Of a stretch of DNA of 64,000 nucleotides, positions 32,501-42,896 are shown in pieces. Where the stretch lies: contig JAAOOA010000002.1 of assembly GCA_012861695.1 (NCBI GenBank), forward strand, positions 39,618,800 to 39,682,799. Reading direction: 5' to 3'. Below the pieces are notes generated by a model. The model saw nothing but the letters and a program-made list of their open reading frames with translations. It had not been told where the DNA came from and did no database searches. Source of the stretch: Trematomus loennbergii. Its lineage: Eukaryota > Chordata > Actinopteri > Perciformes > Nototheniidae. The first letter of the stretch is position 1, and each line of letters begins with the position of its first letter. The translations under genes were made by a program, and so were the position numbers.

Positions 32501-35500
32501 GTTTCATAAGACCAGGAAAAGGAACATTGTCATGACCTAATTTTTTTGAACAAAGCATGAGTTAATTAACATTTGTATTGTGTGCCTCTACTGGACATGT
32601 GTCCAGGCTTTAATGTTCAAAAAGGTCTTTATTTTTCTCATACTGCCTGTGCTGCAGCACCTCTTTTCACCCTCTGTCTGAAACCAGAGCCCAGTCTGCT
32701 CTGTTACGGAAGTAAACAAAGGAGTCCAATGAAGTCCAATGGAGGAGTTTCAGGCAGGGGGGGGAGTGTGGGATTGTAGCCTTAGCAGACCATTTACATA
32801 CAGTTGAGGCCTAAATTATTGTTTTATTTTTAATGGCCTGGGGCTAATATTTTTGACCAACCCATTTTTCACTATATTTGATATAAAGCAAGCCTAAAAA
32901 CGTATTTTATTTTCCAAAATATACCAAAAGCTACTAAATAGCACTGGTGAATGTTTGATTATATCAAGTTGTATCAATGCTGGAAACATTGGGAAGAATT
33001 TTAGGAAAATGTTCCATAACTCCTGGGGCGCTAATAATTTAGGCCTCAACTGTACACTGAAACCTATTTAACACACTACAGGAAAGGGAAAACCCCCAAA
33101 ACACATACGGGTCTCTTTATATTCTTAAAGTGACTAAGTGGCTGTCCTTTTGATCCTTAGTGATGATAAAGAGAGATTTATTTTGAGTCTAAACATAGTT
33201 GTTTGCCTCTTTAACAGGATATTTAAAGCCAAACATTGTCAATGTTTCTTAGGTGATTAAAGGTTGTTTTGGTCACTTTATTCATGTGTGAGAATATAAT
33301 GTAGCTCTCAATCTAGAAGAGTGGCCATGCATGTTACTTCTGATTTAATATAGTATCCCTCTGATTACATTCAAAGCCCTTTAGTAGTTCTAACATCTTT
33401 TCTTTCATCCTCTTGAAATCTCAGGGCCTGTCAGACTACACCAAGTGGCTCACCCACTACTCCACCAAGCAACAAGACAACCCTGCTAAACCAATCACAT
33501 ACAGATCCTTTGCCCGGTAAGAAAAACCTCAACACAACGCACTCAAACTGTCCCTCTTCCTCCTACCTCACAACAAGAGCCTGAAAGACACTATATGAAC
33601 AGATTTCAAAACATATGATGCTTCACAGGGTTGGATTGATGGGGAACCCCTCGGATGGCTTCAACGGGAAAACCATCGCCATGTCCATCTCTAACTTCTG
33701 GGCCGAGGTCACTCTTGTGGAGAGCCAGACTTTGGTAACACTTACAAATTCAGAAGTAAAAAAATAGAACTTCATCTGGGACATATTGTGGAAAACATTT
33801 GTGAATTTCTGTGACTCTGTAGGTGTTAGTCCCTCATCCCCTCAACGACCCCACAGAGTTTGGAAGCTTGCAAGATCTGTTCTGCATCAGCAGGAAGGAA
33901 GGGTGAGTACATCACACGTGAAATGAGCAACAATACACGAGTCATGTTCAGGCTTTTTCTACATGTTCTGTTCCCCCCCCCACCTGTAGGTACCTGGGAG
34001 GTCTGCGGCTGCTGCAGGCTACCTGCAAGAAGTTCTACCAGTTCTGCTCCAAACAAGGGTAAGGTCAGATTATTTTATTGGATAAAATATTTAATTTAAA
34101 TATTAGCTTTAGCATTCTTTTTACCTCCAACTTTGTATATCATATACATTATATATCACCACGGATACTGCTTTAACTTTCTCCAACACTATGGGTTACT
34201 TTTGCAATTTAAAATAGTAAATAAATAAATAAAGTTTTCAGATAATTTCGTTGGGTGATAATAGAATATTGTAAAAATACTTAGTTACAATTAAAAGCAC
34301 TGCTTTAAATACATGACGTATTTATTAAAACAATCTGACACTGTGGGGCTCTCCCCTAAATCAAGACAACTGAATAGTTCTATCATTTCAAGGGACGTGA
34401 CATTTTTTTTTGTATTCACCCTGAATCAAAGATATTTGTATCATATCTGTGTGTTCTGTGTGCAATACTCAATACATACATATAATGAAAATACAATAAT
34501 AATAAAAAACGTTTTTGTCTTTTTATTATGTTTTAAAATAATTAATCCTAAATTAATTTTTATTTTATTTATTTAACTTAGCTTACCTTATTTGTTAATG
34601 AGAGTCACACTAGCTTATAATGCTCCTTCAATGTCTGCTGTGTGTTTTTTCCACAGTATTGCTTTGACAAAGCAGAACTTCACACTGAAGTATGACACCA
34701 ACATTCCTCGGCAAGTGGTGAGCATCCATTTAAATACTGGATAACAGTCAGTGTATTGGTCTCATGTGAAAACCTTCCGTAATGATGAAATGATCTGTCT
34801 CTGATTTACTGCAGGGCCTCGCTGGAAGCAGGTAAAACATTCTGTCTGATGATTTGGATAAGGTCATTTTAGGTAATTTTCTATGCTTTTTATTTAAATA
34901 ATTGACGGCCCTCTTATTTCACAGTGCCATCGTCTCAGCTACTCTGAAGTGTCTCATGAAGTTCTACAATATCACCGACAATGTAAGGATTTGTCCCATC
35001 TGATGGAGTTACCAAAACATCAAAGCTATCTGGACTTTTCAGTTACACCTTACCACTACAGCAGATTTAAAAAAAAAAAATGTTTTAATAGTTTATTTAG
35101 CAGGGGCAATGCACATTAATGAACACTTGCAAAAAAATGCAAATAGTGTAAATATGCCGGATTTTAGCTTGGAGCTAATTTCCATCCGCAGTCCCTCACA
35201 TAAAACATTTAAGAACATGACAATTATACACATAGCAAAGACAAATACATGAAGCAAAAGAGCAAGAGCAGCACACACAAGTATTTACCACATGGCAGTA
35301 CAATGTAGCAGCTACGACATATAAAGTGCAAGAGAAGATACCCCTGTGTTAAAGTGCATTTAGTAGTGATTGCACGTCTGTTTGTTTCTCAACCATTCTT
35401 TGAGGTGACCTTTAAAACTATTGAGAGTGGGACAATCCCGTATCTCAGTAGGGAGGCTATTCCACAATGAGCTGCCTTTAATGGAGAGGACATTTTGTTC

Positions 35501-38500
35501 TAAAAGGATTTAAAAAAACATATGATGAAACAAAGAACAACAAATATACATAGCCGAGGAAGGGGGTTAATAATTTGAGAAAATAATATCAGAGATAGTC
35601 ACTGATGTAAGACATGAAAAACTCATCACAGAAGTTTAAATAACATTAGTGAGGTGTGGAGTTATTCTTTTTAAAGTAGATTTACCGATTTTATTTTAGA
35701 GATTATCAAAGTTATTTATTTGTTTTTAAAGATATGTTTGGCCTAAAGAGTGCCTTTTATTGAGAGATACAGTGTTGAAAGGGTGGAGACAGAGGGGTCG
35801 ACAATGCCTTTAAGTTCTGTGTGCCGGACTCGAACTCGCGCACTCGGCAGCGGATACCACATACGGGTCACCTGATAGCTCAGTGGTTAGAGCTGGCAGC
35901 CAAGATTTTTTGTTAAGATTAAGTTGATTTTAGTTTTAGTTTTTTTACTGAATATTACCCCTCTTTCCCTTCATATTGTTGATACCTGAAATGGCCCTGA
36001 TATGCTGTCATATCTTCCGCTGTTTGTCATAATGAAAAAACCATCAGCTGCAATGTGTTTCTTTGTAATCATCCAAGTATTTTTTAAACAAATGAAATGA
36101 AAGACTCCCAACTAGTTTATAGGAGCTTAGTCAAATACTAAAGCTACCGAGGCATTTAACACCCTGGAGTGTCCTGGCTGACAAACTATTCAAAGTTTCA
36201 ATAAGATACCGTTTGCTGTGTGGCCTCAATCAAGAATCTGCATGCTCTTTTGTTGAAGCTTAATACAATCCATTTATTTTCTGAGCATGTGCATTATAAA
36301 AGTAAAGTCCATACAATGCTAGCAGTTTCCACACACGTTGCTAGTGATGGGAATTACGGCTCTTTGAAGGGAGCCGGATCTTATGGCTCCGTTCCTTTCC
36401 GAGAGCCGTTCAAAAGAGCCGTTTTTTTTTTAAAGTGGCGGTGGAGATTATTTGTTGACCCTGCTTTAAATGATATTTTGGCTTAACAAATGTTGCACTC
36501 CGCTTTATCATTGCTGCGTTTTCGCGATTGGCTCATTTTTTCACCCGAAACACACGGTCTACCTGTACCACTGAAGAATGGCTCTCACCAAGTACGACTC
36601 GGTTCCCTTCGTTCGTACCAAAGAGCCGCTCAAAAGATGTTCGCGAATGTAACATCACCACACGTTGCTGCTACAGCGGTAAAAAAACGGTCAAACACAC
36701 CCAATCATATGACACAGCACCTCTACATACTGTATCTCTGCCCTTGGCAATAGGACAGTGACACATTACGCACAAACATAATAACACACAATTGTGACAG
36801 ATTAGACCCAAACATGACCCCTCATTAATATGGCTTAGTCTTACATGGTCAAAAAAACACTCAAAAAACACACTTTTTTTATTACATATAAGTGAAAATG
36901 ACATACAAGGTATCTATTGTGTCTTTAACTTGTTTATGTATCTCCTATTTGACTCTCCAGGATCTCCCAAAGCCGATCCGAGCCAACTTCATCCTCAACG
37001 TGGAGACTGATGAGCTCTTCATCACTGCGGGCCTGCAGGACAGAGTTGTTCAGGTCAGTAAATAAATAAACTCTCCACAAATGTACCGTCACAACATCGA
37101 ACCATGTCACTTAACTTAAATTCAATACTCCTTTGTCTTTACAGGTGTATGAAGGCTTAGTCTACATGGATTTCAGCAAGAATCTCATGGCAGAGCAGGG
37201 CTACGGTATTGAAGTCAACATCTGTCCGTGGATGATAAGTGAATGATACAAAGAAATGTCTTTCCTAATGTGTGTTTCCTGTTGTCAGGGAACTATGTTT
37301 CTATGGACATGAGTGGGCTTCCACACTTTTGGCTGGCTTACCTGAGCGACCCCAGCGACTCTGGACGCATCCACAGCAACATCAGACAGCGCTGGCTCAG
37401 TGGTGAGTTCTTATGGAAAATGACTCAGCAAATCTTCACTGCTAATTAAAGAGGCCCTATCATGCTTTCCTGTAGTGTTTTATATAGGTTTCAGTGCATG
37501 TAAATGGTTTGCAAAGGCTAAAATACCAAAGTTCCCTCCAGAGGGAGTTTCTCTTTCACATCCCTTTAGAAGATACTGTCTTATATAATTGTGTTTCCCC
37601 TTAGGATTAACTTTTCCTACGTTAATGCCAGACATTCATTTCTATAAACGAACAAAAATCCTCAGTTCCTCTTAAAAAATAATATGCAAGCTCATGTGCA
37701 TATTTCCATATTTCTGTTCATGTTGGATTTATTAAAAGGAAATAGTTAGTTGGACTACTTTCATGCTGCTTTGTCTTTCCACAGGGGAGCCTCTGATTGT
37801 CGAGGCCATGAAGAGTTTTGCTGAGCTCACCGATCAAGCAAGGTTGGTTTGAGCACTTTGAAGTGGATTGTTGATCAAGAATGTATGCAATAAAAAGCAC
37901 TGGAGGTTTGGTTAAAACATCTCACGGCAAAAGCCTGACCACAATTATGTCTGGCCTTTTTTCAACTGTCGTGAAATGGCTTTGGGATTCCTGAACTTAA
38001 TCTAAGTAGGGAACGAGCCCTTACTCCACATGAAGGAGTTCAAGTATCTGTTGGGGACGATGGTAGGTGAGATGGGCCGGAGAATCGGAAGCAGTATTGC
38101 AGTCGCTTTACCGCATAGTTCTGAGCCAGAAGGCAGAGCTCTCAATCTACCGCTCTTTGTTCCTACTCTCACCTATGGTTAAAGAACGAGATCGCGGATA
38201 CTAGCAGCCGAAAACGGTTTCCTCCCGGGGTGGCTGACATCTCCCTTAGGGATAAGTGAGAATTTAAATCATCTGGGAGGAACACGGAGTAGAGCCTAGT
38301 AAGGATGCCACCAGGCCGACGTTTCGAGCACGTCCAGCTGGGAGGAGACCGAGGGGTAGACCTAGGACCAGGTGGAGGGACTATGTCTCCACGCTGGCCT
38401 AGGAGTGCCTTGGAATCCCCCAGTCAGAGCTGGTTGATGTGGCCGGGGAAAGGGACTCTGGAACTGCTTCCTTCATAACCAGACTCTGGATAAGCGGTTG

Positions 38501-40865
38501 AAGATGGACGGACGAAGGGACGGACGGACAGAGAACCGATGGATTCCTTGACTTGTTGTGTGAAATACTGTGGAAGTGTTTTTGGCTATGTTGTGACATT
38601 TCAGAGATGGGACCATTAGATGTGAAGCTGATTCAATATTGTTCTCTCCTCAGGATGGCTCTACAGGACAGAGACTGGAGGCGCCTGGCTCAACTGATGG
38701 ACCAGAACTTTGAGCTGCGGAGGTAAATAGTATATTTTGATGTTAGGCATTAGGCAGAAGGTTCTACAGGTACACTCTTAGCTACAGTAACAACATATCC
38801 CACAGGTCTGTGTACACTGATGACTGTCTGGGTCCGGGGAACCTGAAGATGGTTCAGCTGGCGAGGCAGGTCGGTACTGAAATGTTCTTCCACCTGCTAA
38901 GAGCAAGCATTATTTATTAATTCACACTTTTATCCATCTCCATCTGTGTGGAGTGTTTTTCTGTTTATGCATTCATGAAGTTTTACTGCTCGTTGCAGTT
39001 TGGATCGGCGGTGAAGTTACCCGGCAGTGGGGGGGCCGTGGTGGGTCTGTGTCTGGATGAAGAGAAACTGGTAAGACTACATTATGTGAGATTGGAGCCT
39101 CATATTTATTTTCTTCGTCTTGGTTCCCTTTGTACTCCATTAGATATGAGTAATTTAAAACCTTTATTGACACTACAGAACAAAGCAGTGAGCATTTTGC
39201 ATAATGCACATCCCCGAGAACACAAAATTAACTATATGAGTCGAGGCTGTTAAAATGTAAAGATTTAATTGAATTACAGACTTCTTAGTTATGCATAAAG
39301 CAAAAAATACCATACTGCCAGAAAATATCCAAAACAAATTTGTTTTAACTTAGAGGTGAGCAACTTGGATGGAAATGTAACTTTTTGCACAGACTACCTT
39401 AAAGCAGCTGTGTATCTCTGTAGTTAAACTGTGGAATTCATTACCAAATGATTTAAAGGGCTGTAAGAACATCTTTAGGTTTTATAAAATGTATAAAGAA
39501 ATACAAATTAGACAGAATAAAGATGTCAGGTAACCCGTGTTGCTGAAGGTACAGAAGATTGTTATGTTGACTTTTGATTTTGGTTTCATGTTTCTCTATT
39601 TTTAAGCAGCTGTGACTTTTTTTTATGAGTAAGGGGCCGGTAAAATAAGATTTTCTTCTCCCTGTTCCTTTCCATCATGGGCTATAAACATTGCATAAAG
39701 TGTACATGTTTTGTTTTATAATTGCAATGAGTGGAATAAACTAATGAATACAAAATAAATAAAAATAGATGAGTTAACCCTTACCTTAGTAAACAGGAGA
39801 GCTAAGCAGACATGTTCTATGGATCAGAGGGTGTAGTCACAAAGCACATTCTAAACGTCTGAAACCATGATTCTAGTTTCTGATGAAATCAAAAGAAATC
39901 CTCATTAAAAATTCTCTGCTAAAGGAAAGACTTTTTAATTTGTGTTTCCATGTAGGGATGTCCAATGTTGGCTTTGTTAACCCTTAATTAATTAATGTAG
40001 TATTTCTTCCAACAATACTCTACCTGATTTTGGCTCCATCCCAACAATAATAAGTTATTTTGACAAAAAAATGCTCAGAAAACCAAACAGCTTTAAAATA
40101 GTGAGCATATTTCCACGTAAAGGAAGTTATATGTCTTGCAATAACACTAGTATTTAGATGACTTCAAATCTAAAGTAACATTTCCTTATTTTCTTTTTTC
40201 TGCATTTATACCTTTTACATTTTCGCAGAATTTTAAATTCAACATTCAAAGTAACTACAAATATTATGTCAGCGTGCAGTGTCTAATGGCTGGGGCCAAA
40301 GTTAGTCCGTAATATCGAAAATGTTTCGAATAAATTCTCCCTTTACCTTGCCGTCAAAAAGCCCTTTTTTGATGCTCTTTTCGAAGCCATCTTTGACAAA
40401 AACGGTATTTCTTGCTTGCGGAACATGAAGGTTGCAGGATGGTTAGTAGTTTGTGTTATTTAAAGGGTTATTTCAGATACATCAGAGTCATAAATAAAAC
40501 AAATTAAAAAAATGAACCAATCGAGGCAGCAGTGGAGCAGCAAATCCCAAGTTCTGCAAGGTTTTGTTAGTAGATCCAAACTATTCCTAACGTCACAGTA
40601 TGTCAAAGCTCAGGCCTTTTTATAATTCCATATAGTGTCATTTGACAGGATCTTGGACTTGAGGTCTTAAGATTTAACAGTAATTAACCTGTTATAGTTT
40701 GCAAATTCTGAGTGTGTACTTTATTTGTGAATCAATGCTGTTTAATGCAGTCTGTGTTTTGCCCACTAGGTGGAAATGAGGCAAGCTTTCCAGGAGGCAG
40801 GCTGTGTCTTCTGTGTCATCGTTCCATACAACCCATCTGCCAGCACTGTGGGCGGCCAACACTAG
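20548..40865 (+). CDS. gkup: Glucuronokinase with putative uridyl pyrophosphorylase domain (nucleotidyltransferase-GHMP kinase fusion)
   Basis: Predicted to phosphorylate glucuronate at C1 and activate it to UDP-glucuronate (family inference). Exons: 20548-20604, 21695-21801, 21904-21948, 23600-23752, 26161-26232, 26369-26457, 27493-27640, 31899-31976, 33425-33516, 33629-33734, 33823-33902, 33990-34058, 34657-34717, 34815-34831, 34925-34982, 36961-37053, 37145-37205, 37289-37402, 37785-37842, 38654-38722, 38806-38869, 38999-39070, 40770-40865. They sum to 1859 nt, one short of 620 codons. N-terminus: MICILLVAGHGT, GVPKALLPGVGG (transferase). C-terminus: GLMGNPSDGFNGKTIA (about 282), GLAGSSAIVSATLK (387, across a 17-bp exon), LPGSGGAVVGL (about 570), the GHMP motifs. 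One base is missing near 23699 in exon 4; as read, translation stops at 26210-26212. The exon 7 donor is weak. Either an assembly error or a real null allele. Confidence 0.9.
20605..21694. other. gkup intron 1
   Basis: AT-rich, no gene or clear element. A short TTCTG run lies at 21575-21595. The stretch at 21540-21565 resembles the common GAGGGAGTTTCTCTCCCACA repeat. Confidence 0.5.
22015..23476. mobile_element. hAT-type element with TAGGGGTGTAACGG ends, carrying a nested TIR element
   Basis: TIRs TAGGGGTGTAACGG and CCGTTACACCCCTA are flanked by a perfect 8-bp TSD CTTGAGAT (22007-22014 and 23477-23484). The right subterminal part repeats ACCGAACC. It is 1462 bp, of which 562 bp is the nested element at 22027. 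The interior has no recognised transposase. It lies in gkup intron 3. Confidence 0.9.
22027..22588. mobile_element. Nested TIR element, GGGCCGTCTCCACGGCAGCG ends, superfamily uncertain
   Basis: Near-perfect TIRs of about 33 bp begin GGGCCGTCTCCACGGCAGCG, with the reverse at 22556-22588. GTAAC flanks both sides (22022-22026 and 22589-22593), a possible 5-bp TSD. The insertion sits only 12 bp inside the host hAT. The interior is moderately GC-rich, with CCAAT-type boxes and open frames of about 60-100 codons but no transposase motif. Confidence 0.8.
23918..24028 (+). repeat. Dispersed repeat (GGCCCTATCATGC type)
   Basis: It reads GGGCCCTATCATGCTCTTTG, then GTGCATGTAAATGGTCTGCA and CCAGAGGGAGTT. 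The same order recurs at 37451-37570 and, reversed, at 9390-9500. Here it is cut at its right end by the DIRS-like element. Confidence 0.65.
25092..25451 (+). pseudogene. DIRS tyrosine recombinase, C-terminal part
   Basis: The open frame reads SKQRLPHWVVDTI, then RCHSTRSISTSWA, CTAASWASSGTFSRFY. H-S-T-R with the downstream ASWAS...FxRFY block is the catalytic end of DIRS-type tyrosine recombinases. The N-terminal half and remaining catalytic residues are missing upstream, so the frame at 25092 is not a true start. It ends just before the internal palindrome. Confidence 0.75.
25464..25545. repeat. Internal palindrome (DIRS internal complementary region)
   Basis: CTCTGGCGGTCAGTAGGGAC and its exact reverse complement flank an imperfectly palindromic centre (GATAGTTACGTCTGTAACTAC). 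It matches the outer ends of the element's terminal repeats, as expected for the template that restores DIRS ends. Confidence 0.8.
25771..26160. other. gkup intron 4, right part
   Basis: AT-rich intronic DNA with no element I recognise. The sequence just before exon 5 is an ordinary acceptor (GCGTGATCAG). Confidence 0.4.
26458..27492. other. gkup intron 6, with a dispersed repeat copy
   Basis: 26510-26850 is copy 2 of the repeat at 17045 (GACACATAGAAGCTTC shared). 26870-26990 carries a TTTTCTGCCACTAGGGGAGG-type repeat. The rest is AT-rich, with no gene. Confidence 0.45.
27829..28480 (+). repeat. 20-bp minisatellite, left arm, about 33 copies
   Basis: The unit is ACAGCATTTCACAAAACGCC, with C/G variation (CACAAAA or CAGAAAA) and a few 1-base deletions. 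Because 20 is not a multiple of 3, all three frames stay open and repeat every 20 residues. The resulting 228-243-codon frames are not genes. Confidence 0.97.
28997..29359 (+). mobile_element. Solo LTR
   Basis: It begins TGTAACGGAC and ends GACGCTACA (TG...CA) and carries AATAAA near 29300. ATAT flanks both sides (28993-28996 and 29360-29363). The related element at 59660-59680 reads straight through this point (CGGTCAAATATGTTCAT), which is an empty site and confirms the borders. No coding sequence or second LTR is present, so recombination between two LTRs is inferred. Confidence 0.85.
29770..30779. mobile_element. hAT-type element, CAGTGGCGTCGCCTGG ends
   Basis: The left end CAGTGGCGTCGCCTGG pairs with the right end CCAGGCGACGCCCCTG, and subterminal GGGGCTTTAGCCCCGAATGT is mirrored. 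The 8-bp TSD ACATAGAC is at 29762-29769 and 30780-30787. It is 1010 bp with no recognised transposase. It split the right arm of the foldback element. Confidence 0.92.
31041..31394 (-). repeat. 20-bp minisatellite, right arm, about 18 copies, inverted
   Basis: The unit TGAAATGCTGTGGCGTTTTG is the reverse complement of the left-arm unit. The right array is about half as long as the left, so copy number has changed since the arms were equal. Confidence 0.97.
31425..31898. other. gkup intron 7, right end
   Basis: AT-rich intronic DNA with no recognised element. Confidence 0.4.
31977..33424. repeat. gkup intron 8, with dispersed repeat segments
   Basis: 32610-32780 (AGCACCTCTTTTCACCCTCT, then GAAACCAGAGCCCA) recurs reversed at 56310-56400. 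32780-32810 and 33050-33100 (AACACACTACAGGAAAGGGA) match the repeat at 9390-9480, separated here by about 240 bp of other sequence. There is no gene. Confidence 0.5.
34059..34656. other. gkup intron 12
   Basis: Strongly AT-rich, no gene or recognisable element. Confidence 0.4.
35063..35520. repeat. Retroelement-like 3' tail fragment (unclassified)
   Basis: A poly-A-like run then GTTTATTTAGCAGGGGCAATGCACATTAATGAACA, and downstream GACAATCCCGTATCTCAGTA. These are typical of an old, abundant fish repeat. Class uncertain. It lies in gkup intron 15. Confidence 0.4.
35820..35915. repeat. tRNA-like halves in opposite orientation
   Basis: On the plus strand GTCACCTGATAGCTCAGTGGTTAGAGC resembles the 5' half of a tRNA with A box, and TTTTTT follows. 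Just upstream, on the minus strand, GAGTTCGAGTCCGGCAC resembles a T-arm/B box and acceptor. The two halves do not make one tRNA. Probably a tRNA-derived repeat or rearranged pseudogene. Confidence 0.5.
36342..36660. mobile_element. hAT-type MITE, TAGTGATGGG ends
   Basis: It begins TAGTGATGGGAATTACGGCTC and ends CATCACCA, with a perfect 8-bp TSD CACGTTGC (36334-36341 and 36661-36668). Internal AAGAGCC/GGCTCTTT motifs are characteristic of this abundant fish family. 319 bp. It lies in gkup intron 15. Confidence 0.88.
37451..37570 (+). repeat. Dispersed repeat (GGCCCTATCATGC type)
   Basis: Same sequence order as 23918-24028, including TGCATGTAAATGGTTTGCAAAGG and CCAGAGGGAGTTTCTC. It lies in gkup intron 18. 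Confidence 0.65.
38018..38530 (+). mobile_element. Non-LTR retrotransposon 3' fragment (RTE/Rex-like)
   Basis: Plus-strand frames, broken by stops and shifts, read KEFKYLLGTMVGEMGRRIGS, then FVPTLTYG, RTRSRI and a GGAGGAGACCGAGGGGTAGA block. This is the usual end of reverse transcriptase ORFs that finish in a GATAAGCGG...GATGGACGGACG tail. 5'-truncated, as LINE insertions usually are. Clade assignment is tentative. It lies in gkup intron 19. Confidence 0.7.
39088..39760 (+). mobile_element. Second non-LTR retrotransposon 3' fragment
   Basis: Broken frames read LKPLLTLQNKAVSILHNAHPREH, then a degenerate LLPENIQNK-like segment and a LWNSLP-like one. This order is the C-terminal end of L2/CR1/Rex-type reverse transcriptase proteins. 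It starts 17 bp after gkup exon 22 in the same strand sense. Many stops and indels. Confidence 0.6.
39761..40769. other. gkup intron 22, remainder
   Basis: AT-rich, no gene or recognisable element. Confidence 0.4.
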
Positions 40866-41048
40866 CCTCACATCTCCCCACGACTCAGTCAGGGCTACCC
40901 GAGGCCAGCTCATGGCCATCGGCTGGATATGGCAGAGTGCAACCCTCAGTGAGGCCCGATATCATTTCCTAGCCCTTATTACTAAAACAGACAGCGGAGA
41001 TCATGATTGTTTTATGATCAAATGTGTAAATGTCCCCTCTGTGGGATG

Positions 41049-41054
41049 AATAAA
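41049..41054 (+). terminator. gkup polyadenylation signal
   Basis: AATAAA, 184 bp after the gkup stop codon and the first one downstream, in a GT-rich context (AATAAAGGTATTCTG). It predicts a short 3' UTR. Confidence 0.6.
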
Positions 41055-41569
41055 GGTATTCTGATACATGAAAATATAAGAAAGCCATTGTTAAAAAAAG
41101 AAAAATCAGGGTTGCCATTAGGTGATTAAATCTTTGGGGATACTGTGTGTAATTATTAATCAGATTGATCAAATGGTGCTTTATCATCCATCAGGATTTG
41201 CGTCACTTGATCTCTGGACAAAAGAGAGTCTGCATATTTTACATTTTTATTTCAGATTATATGACAATGATGATCACATGGAAATGTAAGGTTCTGCACG
41301 AGAATGACCTTGAGTCAAATATATCAAGTAATGTGAAAATTATGTAATTATTTTTCTACATGTGATATTTTATAGATATTATCTTTGTATAATTAATGTA
41401 ATTTTTTTACACAAATTAAAAGCAACTGTATCGTTGTCAGTGTTTTTCTCAGTTTTATTGTTCACCTGTAATAGTCATGTACCAATTCCAATTCTCAAAG
41501 CAACATTATTCAACCTGTACATAAATATAGTCTATACAGTAGTTCAAACTAGTTTAAATAACCAATAAG

Positions 41570-42117
41570 CAGAAGTGGGTCAAGTCCTCAGATCTTGTAC
41601 TTTAGTAGAACAACTACCAGAGTGAAGGAATACACTGTTAGAAGTAAAAGTTCTGCATTCAATATGTTACCTTAGTAAAAGCACAAAATGTATACTTAAA
41701 TTACCAACAGTAAAAGTACTCGCTTTGCCCATTTCAGAACAATATATATTATATTTTCATTATAATCATTGATATATCAATGTGTTTATCAAGCCCTGTA
41801 AAGGTGGAACAAATGTTTTTTGTTTTTTAAAAATGTTGTATTATTTGATTTACTGCCGAGTAGCATGTGAATTGAATCCAGGTGTAACTTTAGTCTTATT
41901 TCATTAATAATTGATCATATTTAATTGATCATTAATCCATATCTGCTAAATAACTGCAAATGTAGTGGAGTAAAGTACAATATTTACCTCTGAATTGTAG
42001 TGGAGTTGTATTACAAGGTAACATAAAATGGAAATACTCAAGTAAAGTACTAGTACCTCAGAATTGTACTTAAGTAGGCTACAGTACTTTAGTATACTTA
42101 GTTACTTTACACCACTG
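41570..42117 (+). mobile_element. hAT-type MITE, family A
   Basis: It begins CAGAAGTGGGTCAAGTCCTCAG and ends TTACTTTACACCACTG. The TSD is ccaataag on the left and ccaataac on the right (7/8). It lies between gkup and ubash3b, about 280 bp before the ubash3b ATG. Confidence 0.85.
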
Positions 42118-42396
42118 CCAATAACATTATATGATCATTTTTTCCTTTAACCCTCTCATATATTGTGTACTGTTTCCCTGTACTGTGCGTATTCAGTGAA
42201 CAGATCTAATTTGCAGTTTCCTCCAGTGGGCGGAGTAGCAGGGCTCTGCCTGGCCGCACAGCGCTGCTCTCAGCTCCGCTCCGTGTTGTTGCCTTCCCCT
42301 CTCACTCATGCGGACCCGGCCGACGCTCATGGACTAGCTGGAGGTGTGGTGGTGGACTGTATCGGGTTTGTAGCGGAGTCGGGGACCCAGTGGACC

Positions 42397-42524
42397 ATGG
42401 CTGCCAAAGAGGACCTCTACAGTAAAATCCTCCCTCGGAGGCTCCGGCAGAACCGACCGGGTTCAGTGAAATGTGGCTCCAACCTGGACGTGCTGTTATC
42501 TATGGGCTTCCCCAGACCGAGAGC
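42397..42524 (+). CDS. ubash3b: Ubiquitin-associated and SH3 domain-containing protein B (Sts-1), first coding exon
   Basis: UBASH3B (Sts-1) is a phosphatase with UBA, SH3 and histidine-phosphatase domains that dampens tyrosine-kinase signalling and binds ubiquitin. Only the N-terminus is here: MAAKEDLYSKILPRRL, then GSNLDVLLSMGFPRPRA. The family has MAAREELYSKVTPRR and ALDVLLSMGFPRARA in the same place. LLSMGF is the start of the UBA domain. ATG at 42397 has a strong context (GGACCATGG) and is the conserved start; human has 11 further residues upstream that are not evident here. The exon ends at 42524 before GTAAGT in phase 2, as in the family. The frame is open upstream to 42163, but that part is probably 5' UTR. 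The a/b fish paralogue is not determinable. Confidence 0.88.
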
Positions 42525-42896
42525 GTAAGTAGCCTGACCTTAACCCCGTATGTGTGTGTTGGCTGGGGGATTACATGCCTCTCAGAGGTCGACCGGGGAC
42601 CAGGCGGGGACACGGCCGGTGTGTGACGGTTTTGTTGTGGGAGTTAGCGGACGGGTCACACGCAGCATCACTCCACTCTCTTGCCGTTTCCCTGCGTCGC
42701 TTTTCACTGTGAGCAGCTAGCTGTTTTTCCCTGTATACAGCCTACACAACTTAATAGTGGAATACAGTCGAATAAAATATCATATAGCAGAAATGTTTAG
42801 GTACAAATGAAGAACAATGTCGCATATAACTCAATAAGAAAAGCAAAGAAAGACCTGAGTGGCGCGAGACAGAATTACCAAAGTTAACATAATAAG

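Noticed and set aside
35868..35905. A real tRNA gene at GTCACCTGATAGCTCAGTGG
   Set aside because: Only the 5' half is present on this strand; no T arm follows before the T run.
42163..42396. An N-terminal extension of ubash3b (open frame from 42163)
   Set aside because: It does not resemble the family N-terminus, overlaps the expected promoter/5' UTR, and the ATG at 42397 has the better context and the conserved MAAKEDLYSK start.
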